Assembly: GCA_900540375.1 (NCBI GenBank)
Contig: UQFS01000036.1
Location: forward strand, 1 to 37,416
DNA from: an uncultured Prevotella sp.
GTDB lineage: Bacteria; Bacteroidota; Bacteroidia; Bacteroidales; Bacteroidaceae
DNA: 37,416 nt
Reading direction: 5' to 3'
Positions 30,995 through 37,416 of this stretch are shown here, in pieces. The notes beneath the pieces are model-generated. The model was not told the DNA's origin. It saw only the letters and a list, made by a program, of their open reading frames with translations, and did not search any database. Position 1 is the first letter of the stretch; each line of letters starts with the position of its first letter. The position numbers and the translations under genes were made by a program.

Positions 30995-31627
30995 TTACTT
31001 CTTCCAGTTGGCGGGATCCTTGCGCCACTCATGCAGTGCAGCGATGTCCTCAGCCTTGATGTAACCCGTCTCCTCTGCCTTCTCCACGACATGCTCGTAG
31101 TCGGTCAGCGTGACGAGCTTCACCTTTGCATCCTCAAATGCCTTCTGGGCAATGGGAAATCCGTAAGTGTAGCTGGCTACCATACCCACTACCTCGAAAC
31201 CGGCCTCGCGCAGTGCCGCGACAGCCTTCAAAGAACTGCCGCCCGTAGAGATAAGATCCTCCACAACGACCACCTTGGAACCCTCGGGCAGCGTGCCCTC
31301 GATGAGGTTGCCCATGCCGTGATCCTTTGGCTTCGAGCGAACGTAACAGAAAGGAAAGTTCAGCTCATCGGCCACCAGCGCGCCCTGGGCAATGGCTCCC
31401 GTAGCCACACCGGCCACAGCAGTAGCCTCGGAGAAGTGCTCCAGCACAGCGTGAGCCAGCTCCAGTTTCACGAAGCTGCGCAGGTCAGGATAGGACAGCG
31501 TCTTGCGGTTGTCGCAATAGAAAGGCGACTTCCAACCGGATGCCCATGTAAACGGATCGTTGGGCTGAAGTTTAATGGCTTTGATCTTCAGCAGTTTCTC
31601 TGCAAATACTTTCTGTAAGTTATCCAT
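30995..31627 (-). CDS. pyrE: Orotate phosphoribosyltransferase
   Basis: The 210-aa enzyme joins orotate and PRPP to give OMP in pyrimidine synthesis. The PRPP loop VVVVEDLISTGGSS is diagnostic. YVRSKPKDHGMGN is the flexible catalytic loop with its Lys and His. The N-terminal FTWASGWKSPFYCDNR binds orotate. Length is normal. It is the first gene of the leftward operon pyrE-SRPBCC-argH-lipoprotein, with a good promoter upstream, divergent from metK. Confidence 0.95.
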   Translation of the reverse strand: MDNLQKVFAEKLLKIKAIKLQPNDPFTWASGWKSPFYCDNRKTLSYPDLRSFVKLELAHAVLEHFSEATAVAGVATGAIAQGALVADELNFPFCYVRSKPKDHGMGNLIEGTLPEGSKVVVVEDLISTGGSSLKAVAALREAGFEVVGMVASYTYGFPIAQKAFEDAKVKLVTLTDYEHVVEKAEETGYIKAEDIAALHEWRKDPANWKK

Positions 31628-31663
31628 AGTTGATATTGTTTATGCATGTAACAGTTGACGCTA

Positions 31664-31671
31664 CAAAGTTA
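31664..31671 (-). promoter_or_regulatory. -7 element of the pyrE operon
   Basis: TAACTTTG on the minus strand is a good -7 box, 36 bases before the pyrE ATG. A TTG lies 18 bases further upstream as a possible -33. Confidence 0.6.
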
Positions 31672-31713
31672 ATGAAAAAAAGGCAAAAGCAACACTTTGC
31701 AAAGCCTTTTTTC

Positions 31714-31744
31714 TTTGCCATTCGAAAAAATATGCGTAACTTTG
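31714..31744 (+). promoter_or_regulatory. Promoter of metK
   Basis: TTTG (31714-31717), 19 bases and TAACTTTG (31737-31744) are an ideal pair. The transcript would begin near 31750 and leave a leader of about 135 bases that contains the SAM-II-like element. Confidence 0.75.
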
Positions 31745-31771
31745 CACGCGAGTTTTATAATATGTTTCATC

Positions 31772-31822
31772 AATGTGGAAGAATTTGGCTGCTTGCAACC
31801 ACACTAAAAAATGCTAAAACTG
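31772..31822 (+). promoter_or_regulatory. SAM-II-like riboswitch in the metK leader
   Basis: The leader fits the SAM-II (RF00521 class) pseudoknot layout. Stem P1 is TGTGG (31774-31778) with CCACA (31799-31803). Its loop has a UUU element (31784-31786) and ends with TTGCAA (31793-31798) right before the P1 3' strand. An A-rich linker ACTAAAAAA and then GCTAAAA (31813-31819) follow. The order UUU, UUGCAA, P1', UAAA, GCUAAAA is that of the known metX-leader SAM-II RNA. GC of GCTAAA can pair with GC of TTGCAA. metK makes SAM, so feedback control by SAM is logical. The ATG at 31811 inside the element is thus not the metK start. How it acts over 64 further bases is open. Confidence 0.7.
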
Positions 31823-31885
31823 CAAAATCACCCTCAGATTTTACGGTTACTTGGCGTTATTCCACGCTTAAAAAGTAATGGAAAA

Positions 31886-33241
31886 ATGAGTTATCTATTT
31901 TCTTCAGAATCCGTTTCGGAAGGACATCCCGACAAGGTGGCCGACCAGATTTCCGATGCCATCCTCGACCAGTTCCTGGCCTATGATCCCAAGGCCCACT
32001 GCGCCGTGGAGTCGTTTGTCACCACCGGACAGGTAGTCATCATGGGCGAGGTGCACTCCAATGCCTACATCGACCTGCAGGCCATGGCGCGCAAGGCCAT
32101 CAAGCGCATCGGCTACAGCAAAGCCGAGTATCAGTTCGACTACAACTCCTGCGGCATCCTCACGGCCATCCATGAGCAGAGCGGCGACATCAACCAGGGC
32201 GTCAGCCGCGAGAAAGAGGAAGAGCAGGGTGCCGGCGACCAGGGCATGATGTTTGGCTACGCCTCCAACGAGACCGACAACTACATGCCCGCTACCCTCG
32301 ACCTGTCGCATCTGATCATGTACACCTTGGCACAGATCCGCAAGGAAGGCAAGGTGATGACCTATCTGCGTCCCGATGCCAAGAGTCAGGTGACCATGGA
32401 ATACAACGAGCAGAACGAGCCCGTGCGCATTGACACCATCGTGGTCTCGACCCAGCACGACCCGTTTGTCGAGCCTAAGGACGACAGCCGTAAGGCTCAG
32501 AAAGAGGCCGACGAGCAGATGCTCGCCAAGATCCGCGAGGATGTCATCAACATTCTCATCCCGCGCGTCAAAGAAGCCGCCGGCGACAAGCTGCGCCGGC
32601 TCTTCGACAACAGTCTGGCACAAGCTGCCGAGACGGAGGCCAACGCCAGCGAGCGCGAGCGCAAGCTGATGCACAACGGCATCAAATACTACGTCAACCC
32701 GACGGGCAAGTTCGTCATCGGCGGTCCTCACGGCGACACCGGACTGACCGGCCGCAAGATCATCGTCGACACCTACGGAGGCCGTGGTGCCCACGGCGGC
32801 GGTGCCTTCTCGGGCAAGGATCCCAGCAAGGTAGACCGCAGCGCCGCCTATGCCGCCCGCTATATCGCCAAGAACATGGTGGCTGCCGGTGTGGCCGACG
32901 AGATGCTCGTACAGCTGGCTTACGCCATCGGCGTGGCAGAGCCTGTCAGCGTCTATGTCAACACCTACGGCCGCAGTCACGTCAGCCTGAGCGACAGCGA
33001 GATCGCCCGCAAAGTGGAAGAACTCTTCGACCTGCGCCCCAAGGCCATCGAGGACGCGCTCAACCTGCGCCAGCCGATCTATTTCGAGACGGCAGCCTAC
33101 GGCCACATGGGCCGTCAATGCCAGAAAGTCAAGAAGACCTTTGAAAGCCTCTATCACGAGAAAAAAACGGTGGAGGTGGAGCTCTTCACCTGGGAGAGGC
33201 TCGACCAGGCAGACCGCATCCGCAAGGCCTTCGGCTTATAA
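31886..33241 (+). CDS. metK: S-adenosylmethionine synthetase
   Basis: The 451-aa enzyme makes SAM from methionine and ATP. It opens with LFSSESVSEGHPDKVADQIS, containing the catalytic His14. GGPHGDTGLTGRKIIVDTYG is the hexapeptide-type phosphate-binding block, and GGGAFSGKDPSKVDRS follows. It is longer than the 384-aa E. coli protein through an insertion near residues 180-260, as in other Bacteroidota. The start at 31886 is fixed by the conserved N-terminus and by the riboswitch-like element upstream. It is a single-gene unit with two hairpins behind it. Confidence 0.95.
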   Translation: MSYLFSSESVSEGHPDKVADQISDAILDQFLAYDPKAHCAVESFVTTGQVVIMGEVHSNAYIDLQAMARKAIKRIGYSKAEYQFDYNSCGILTAIHEQSGDINQGVSREKEEEQGAGDQGMMFGYASNETDNYMPATLDLSHLIMYTLAQIRKEGKVMTYLRPDAKSQVTMEYNEQNEPVRIDTIVVSTQHDPFVEPKDDSRKAQKEADEQMLAKIREDVINILIPRVKEAAGDKLRRLFDNSLAQAAETEANASERERKLMHNGIKYYVNPTGKFVIGGPHGDTGLTGRKIIVDTYGGRGAHGGGAFSGKDPSKVDRSAAYAARYIAKNMVAAGVADEMLVQLAYAIGVAEPVSVYVNTYGRSHVSLSDSEIARKVEELFDLRPKAIEDALNLRQPIYFETAAYGHMGRQCQKVKKTFESLYHEKKTVEVELFTWERLDQADRIRKAFGL

Positions 33242-33254
33242 CCATCATCGCGGA

Positions 33255-33328
33255 GGGCGGAGACATCATCAAGGCTCCGCCCCTGCCACTCACACAAGAA
33301 CGGCTTACGGGCCGTCTTCTTGTATTTT
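33255..33328 (+). terminator. Tandem hairpins behind metK
   Basis: GGGCGGAG (33255-33262) / CTCCGCCC (33275-33282) is a perfect 8-bp stem. A second stem, ACAAGAACGGC (33294-33304) with GCCGTCTTCTTGT (33311-33323, two bulged bases), is followed by ATTTT. The second one looks like the true intrinsic terminator. Confidence 0.75.
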
Positions 33329-33339
33329 CGATATAGCAA

Positions 33340-34365
33340 ATGACACAGCAAAGCGATTCTACGGCAGCTGCCACACCCGTACAGGGCAAGCAGCACACTG
33401 CCACACACCACCAGAGTGGCTACCGCTCTCCATGGGATATCATCAAGACGTTGCCAGAGACCGCGACACCCTGGCAACAGGACTCGGCCATCAGGGCTAA
33501 CTACAAGTTCCCGCAAGTCGACTGGGCGCACTATCGCAATCCACTGCGCACGCCGACTACCAAGCCCACGGGCTTCGGAAAGATGAACATGAGCAGGCCC
33601 ATGTACTACAGCCACTCGCTCGTGCAGCCCGACTCCATCTATCGTCCTGAGTACGCCACCTACCGGCAGGGCGTGGCGGGCGATCCCGTGCCGTACTCCA
33701 TCGCCAGCGACAATCTCATCTCTTCAGTGCTCATTGCCTGCTTTGTCTTTGCCCTCATCGCCATTGCCAAGTCGGGAGCCTTCATCCACCGGCAGTTCAA
33801 GAACTTCTTCTATACGCAGCGCGAAGGCACCACCGAGATCACCGAGACCAGCGGCGAGCTGCGCTTCCAACTCTTCTTGCTGTTGCAGACCTGCCTGCTC
33901 TTCTCGTTGGTGTTATTCTTCTATACCGGCAACTATGCAGGCACATCCTTCACCGTGCCGCAATATCTCACGGTTGGCATCTACACCGGCATCTTCCTTC
34001 TCTACTTCGGCGTCAAAGCATTGTTGTATGCTGTGGTAAACTGGATCTTCTTTGATAGGAAAAAAAATGAACAGTGGAACAAGAGCATGCTCTTCCTTTC
34101 ATCCATTGAGGGCATCGCGCTCTTCCCGATGGTTATGCTGTCGGTCTATTTCAACTTATCGCTCCAAACGACCGTTGTTTACACTGCTATTGTCGTCATT
34201 TTAGTTAAATTGTTGGCTTTCTATAAGTCCTACTTGATATTTTTCCGGAAAACGAGTGTCTTTGTGCAAAGTTTTTTGTACTTTTGTGCACTTGAACTCA
34301 TGCCATTGGGCTCCCTGTGGGGTGTACTGGTGTTGACGGATTATTATTTAAAAATAAACTTTTAG
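33340..34365 (+). CDS. DUF4271 membrane protein
   Basis: The 341-aa protein has a polar N-terminal part of about 125 residues (Gln, Thr and His at first, then Pro/Tyr-rich). About six transmembrane helices follow, from residue 128 on (for example SSVLIACFVFALIAIA and FLLLQTCLLFSLVLFFY). It matches the Bacteroidota family DUF4271, which typically lies just before hemD, as here (6-base gap). No catalytic motif is seen. Its fixed position suggests a link with the downstream genes, but the role is unknown. Confidence 0.8.
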   Translation: MTQQSDSTAAATPVQGKQHTATHHQSGYRSPWDIIKTLPETATPWQQDSAIRANYKFPQVDWAHYRNPLRTPTTKPTGFGKMNMSRPMYYSHSLVQPDSIYRPEYATYRQGVAGDPVPYSIASDNLISSVLIACFVFALIAIAKSGAFIHRQFKNFFYTQREGTTEITETSGELRFQLFLLLQTCLLFSLVLFFYTGNYAGTSFTVPQYLTVGIYTGIFLLYFGVKALLYAVVNWIFFDRKKNEQWNKSMLFLSSIEGIALFPMVMLSVYFNLSLQTTVVYTAIVVILVKLLAFYKSYLIFFRKTSVFVQSFLYFCALELMPLGSLWGVLVLTDYYLKINF

Positions 34366-34371
34366 GACACA

Positions 34372-35127
34372 ATGATTAAGAAGATCATGATTTCCCTGCC
34401 TAAACCGGCAGGCGAGAAATCCCCGTATTACGATATCGAGAAAGAATTCGGGGTAGAGATCGTCTTTCGCCCTTTTATCAAAGTAGAGGGGCTCACTGCT
34501 AAGGAATTTCGCCAGCAGAAAGTAAGCATTCTTTCACATACGGCCATCGTCTTCACCTCACGGCATGCCATTGACTTCTTCTTTCAACTAGCCAACGAGC
34601 TTCGTCTTACCATTCCGGAAGACATGAAATATTTCTGCGTCACCGAGACCATTTCACTCTACATCCAAAAGTACGTGCAGTATCGCAAGAGAAAAGTATT
34701 CTTTGGAAACACCGGCAAGATCGATGATCTCATCCCCGTGATGATGAAGCACAAGCAGGAGAAATATCTCGTGCCGCTGAGCAGTGTGCACAACGACGAC
34801 ATCAAGAACATGCTCGACGCCAGGGGACTCAACCATACCGAGTGTGTCATGTACCGCACGCTGAGCAACAACTTCACTTCCGAAGAGGTGAAGAACTTCG
34901 ATTGTGACATGCTGATCTTCTCCACACCCACCGGCGTGAACTATCTCACACAGTCTTTCCCCAACGTCAAGGAAGGCACACTCAAGCTCGGCGCTTTCGG
35001 TCCCGCCACGGGCAAAGCCATTGAGAAGGCCGGACTGCCCGTCTCGCTCATGGCCGGCACCAAGGAATATCCTTCAATGATCGCCGCTCTCAAGGCTTTC
35101 CTGAAAAAGGAGAACGGAGAGGACTAA
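34372..35127 (+). CDS. hemD: Uroporphyrinogen-III synthase
   Basis: The 251-aa protein has the two-lobed HemD layout: KIMISLPKPAGEKSPYYD at the start, AIVFTSRHAIDFFF in the first lobe, then LIFSTPTGVNYLTQSF and LGAFGPATGKAIEKAGLP in the second. HemD closes hydroxymethylbilane into uroporphyrinogen III for haem and corrinoid synthesis. The sequence family is poorly conserved, so the call rests on the TSRHA and STPTG blocks and gene order. Many Prevotella relatives need external haem, so the presence of hemD without other hem genes here is of interest. Confidence 0.8.
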   Translation: MIKKIMISLPKPAGEKSPYYDIEKEFGVEIVFRPFIKVEGLTAKEFRQQKVSILSHTAIVFTSRHAIDFFFQLANELRLTIPEDMKYFCVTETISLYIQKYVQYRKRKVFFGNTGKIDDLIPVMMKHKQEKYLVPLSSVHNDDIKNMLDARGLNHTECVMYRTLSNNFTSEEVKNFDCDMLIFSTPTGVNYLTQSFPNVKEGTLKLGAFGPATGKAIEKAGLPVSLMAGTKEYPSMIAALKAFLKKENGED

Positions 35128-35136
35128 TCCCCGCGC

Positions 35137-35588
35137 ATGACACAGTTTCGTCCGACACTCGGCAAGAGCGAGCGCATCTATCACCGGAAAGCCATAGACG
35201 CACTCTTCAAGGAGGGCAACAGCCACTCGATGTCTGCCTTCCCCCTCCGAACCGTGTACATGCTGGTTCCCACTACCGACAGCGACGAAAAGCAGGACAA
35301 AAAGACGGAGCGCCCACAGGCCAAGTTCCTCATCAGCGTGCCCAAGCACTGTTTCCGGAGGGCCGTGAAGCGCAACCGCATCAAGCGCCTCGTCAGGGAG
35401 GCTTACCGCCACAACAAAGGCCTTGTCGCGCAGTGGCCGCTCGCCATCGCCTTCATCTGGATGGACCGGCGGATGCCTACCGCCGCAACGGTCAACAAAA
35501 GCGTCGTCAATCTGCTTTCCCGCATCCACGAGAAGATGGCCGCAACTGATGAGGAGGCCATGACCACGGATCCTTTGTGTAGTGACAA

Positions 35589-35592
<4 letters not shown>
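35137..35592 (+). CDS. rnpA: Ribonuclease P protein component
   Basis: The 151-aa basic protein helps the RNase P RNA mature tRNA 5' ends. It has the N-terminal TLGKSERIYHRKAIDALF and the conserved RNR motif in FRRAVKRNRIKRLVREAYR. FLISVPKHCF is the strand before the RNR helix. It is longer than E. coli RnpA (119 aa) by a charged insertion near residues 48-62 and a C-terminal tail. It follows hemD by 9 bases and overlaps yidD by ATGA, the normal pairing. Confidence 0.93.
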
Positions 35593-35831
<239 letters not shown>

Positions 35832-35892
35832 TCACCCCGATCATCTGTTGTTGATGACATCATCGGCTCTTTGAGCCCTTAAACATATAAAA

Positions 35893-37191
35893 ATGAAAAA
35901 CTTCGTAGAAGAATTGAAATGGCGCGGCATGCTCGCCCAAATCATGCCTGGCACTGAAGAGTATCTCAATACTCATCTTGTTTCGGCATATCTGGGTACC
36001 GACCCTACTGCCGACTCTCTGCATATCGGACACCTTTGCGGCATCATGATGCTGCGTCACCTGCAGCGCTGCGGACATAAGCCTTATCTGCTCGTCGGCG
36101 GTGCCACGGGTATGATCGGCGATCCTTCGGGCAAGAGCCAGGAGCGCAACCTCCTCGACCAGGAAACGCTCTATCACAATCAGGAGGCCATCAAGAAGCA
36201 GGTCAGCAAGTTCCTCGACTTCGACGGCACGGAGCCCAACAAGGCCGAGCTGGTCAACAACTACGACTGGATGAAGGACTATAAGTTCCTCGACTTCGTG
36301 CGCGACATCGGCAAGCACATCACCGTCAACTATATGATGGCCAAGGACAGCGTGCAGAAACGTCTCAACGGCGAGGCCCGCGACGGCCTGTCCTTCACTG
36401 AGTTCACCTATCAGTTGCTCCAGGGCTACGACTTCCTCTATCAGTACGAGCACTATGGTGTGCGTCTGCAGCTTGGCGGCAACGACCAGTGGGGCAACAT
36501 GACCACCGGTACAGAGCTCATCCGCCGCACGCTCGGCAACGATGCCGAGGCCTTCTGCCTCACCTGCCCGCTCATCACCAAAGCCGACGGCAAGAAGTTC
36601 GGCAAGACCGAGAGCGGCAACGTCTGGCTCGACCGCAACCGCACCACTCCGTACGCCTTCTATCAGTTCTGGCTCAACGTCAGTGACGAGGACGCCGAGC
36701 GCTATATCAAGATCTTCACCGATCTCGACAAGGAGACCGTCGACGCACTCATCGCCGAGCACCGTCAGGATCCCGGCCGCCGCGTGCTGCAGAAGCGTCT
36801 CGCCGCCGAGGTCACCACGATGGTACACTCCAAAGAGGATCTCGACATGGCCATCGCCGCCAGCAACATCCTCTTCGGTAAGGCCACCAAAGACCAGCTT
36901 GCCCAGCTTGACGAGGCTACACTCGTGGACGTCTTCAAGGATGTGCCTCACTACGAGCTCGGTAAGGACCAGCTCGGTCAGAAGGCCATCGACCTGTTCT
37001 GTCAGGACGGTTGGGACATCTTCCCCAGCAAGGGCGAGATGCGAAAGATGGTCAAGGGCAATGGCGTGAGCCTGAACAAAGAGAAGCTTACCGCCTTCGA
37101 CCAGCCCGTCACTGCCGAGGATCTCATCGACGGCAAGTATCTGCTCGTGCAGCGCGGCAAGAAGAATTATTACCTCATCACGGTGAAGTAA
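35893..37191 (+). CDS. tyrS: Tyrosyl-tRNA synthetase
   Basis: The 432-aa class I synthetase has the HIGH motif (residues 44-47, in DSLHIGHLCG), the Tyr/ATP site block GATGMIGDPSGKSQER, the GGNDQWGN motif and the KMSKS equivalent KFGKT (235-239). The last 70 residues form the S4-like RNA-binding domain (GEMRKMVKGNGVSLN). It charges tRNA-Tyr. It lies 61 bases after yidD, without a clear promoter, and no T-box is seen in this gap. A strong terminator follows. Confidence 0.96.
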   Translation: MKNFVEELKWRGMLAQIMPGTEEYLNTHLVSAYLGTDPTADSLHIGHLCGIMMLRHLQRCGHKPYLLVGGATGMIGDPSGKSQERNLLDQETLYHNQEAIKKQVSKFLDFDGTEPNKAELVNNYDWMKDYKFLDFVRDIGKHITVNYMMAKDSVQKRLNGEARDGLSFTEFTYQLLQGYDFLYQYEHYGVRLQLGGNDQWGNMTTGTELIRRTLGNDAEAFCLTCPLITKADGKKFGKTESGNVWLDRNRTTPYAFYQFWLNVSDEDAERYIKIFTDLDKETVDALIAEHRQDPGRRVLQKRLAAEVTTMVHSKEDLDMAIAASNILFGKATKDQLAQLDEATLVDVFKDVPHYELGKDQLGQKAIDLFCQDGWDIFPSKGEMRKMVKGNGVSLNKEKLTAFDQPVTAEDLIDGKYLLVQRGKKNYYLITVK

Positions 37192-37252
37192 AGCGCCACG
37201 ACGTTATCAGCATTTTCGGCTGCCGACCCGCATCGCCGCAGCCATTCTATAT

Positions 37253-37292
37253 GCCTGCAACCGATCTCTCAACGATCGGTTGCAGGCTTTTT
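37253..37292 (+). terminator. Intrinsic terminator of tyrS
   Basis: GCCTGCAACCGATC (37253-37266) and GATCGGTTGCAGGC (37274-37287) make a perfect 14-bp stem with a 7-base loop, followed by TTTTT. A weaker stem GGCTGC (37218-37223) / GCAGCC (37238-37243) precedes it. Confidence 0.95.
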
Positions 37293-37326
37293 GCGCATGA
37301 GCTCCTATAAAAAATAACATTATTTA

Positions 37327-37350
37327 TATGTTATATATAAGTATGTTATA
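37327..37350. repeat. AT-rich direct repeat at the right edge
   Basis: TATGTTATA occurs at 37327-37335 and 37342-37350 in a 100-base AT-rich tail behind the terminator. It may belong to the upstream region of the next gene; no gene starts before the window ends. Confidence 0.4.
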
Positions 37351-37416
37351 ACAGAATATATTAAATGAATATCCGCAATCATCCAAATCAGTAGATTCTA
37401 TGCTTGAAACTCGTCC

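Noticed and set aside
31811..31885. ATG at 31811 as metK start
   Set aside because: The ATG falls inside the riboswitch-like GCTAAAA block, and the 25 extra residues are not part of the enzyme family.
31904..33157. 417-aa open frame antisense to metK
   Set aside because: It is a shadow of GC-rich metK codons: composition is Val/Gly/Asp/His-rich with no domain, and metK is certain on the other strand.
34261..34286. TACTTTTG at 34279-34286 as an internal hemD promoter
   Set aside because: It matches the -7 box but lies inside DUF4271 without a -33 box at the right distance, and the genes are only 6 bases apart.
35832..35892. T-box or attenuator before tyrS
   Set aside because: The gap is only 61 bases and has no T-box sequence or terminator stem.
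35860..36951. 363-aa open frame antisense to tyrS
   Set aside because: Shadow frame; tyrS has all synthetase motifs on the plus strand.

Overview
The window looks like a chromosomal segment of a Bacteroidota bacterium of the Prevotellaceae type (Prevotella/Segatella and relatives). The signs are promoters of the Bacteroidota form (-33 TTTG or TTG, about 19-20 bases, -7 TAnnTTTG) in front of most transcription units, a BspA-like leucine-rich-repeat surface protein with a Prevotella-style C-terminal tail, a DUF4271-hemD-rnpA-yidD-tyrS gene order, and mostly GC-rich housekeeping genes. No rRNA, tRNA, CRISPR array or complete insertion sequence was seen.

Left end (1-4.6 kb) is accessory and AT-richer: the C-terminal end of an RHS polymorphic toxin with an overlapping membrane protein as candidate immunity gene; a leftward three-gene operon with a GNAT toxin-like acetyltransferase and a 56-aa candidate antitoxin; a cupin gene cut off in mid-domain; and a leftward operon (chimeric DUF6078/YjbQ ORF, membrane protein, YjjG-type HAD phosphatase). 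The truncated cupin and the chimeric ORF suggest repeated deletion or recombination here.

Middle (4.8-24 kb): etfB-etfA-acyl-CoA dehydrogenase operon ended by a strong terminator; iron-sulfur L-serine dehydratase overlapping a small lipoprotein; a TPR membrane protein followed by queD and queE (queuosine precursor); cardiolipin synthase; an aldose-1-epimerase-like gene divergent from a ThrE-type exporter and mnmA; a secreted GH5-like glycosidase; and a type II NADH dehydrogenase divergent from a stress operon (ric, flavodoxin, DUF438/hemerythrin/PAS protein). The last divergent region carries two near-identical 16-base operator-like repeats 52 bases apart.

Right part (24-37 kb): a leftward unit made of a large BspA-like surface protein, a 69-aa acidic protein and a possible 47-aa single-pass membrane peptide. 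Its roughly 390-base leader contains a 45-base TG/CA microsatellite and several possible RNA structures. Then comes the leftward operon pyrE-SRPBCC-argH-lipoprotein; divergent from it is metK, whose leader matches the SAM-II riboswitch signature; last is the rightward DUF4271-hemD-rnpA-yidD-tyrS series ended by a near-ideal terminator.

The points most worth a second look are the SAM-II-like leader of metK, the paired operators upstream of ric, the microsatellite and possible pseudoknot in the BspA leader, the in-frame DUF6078-YjbQ chimera, and the two small toxin-immunity/toxin-antitoxin-like loci. All family calls are made by reading the translations; no database search was possible.
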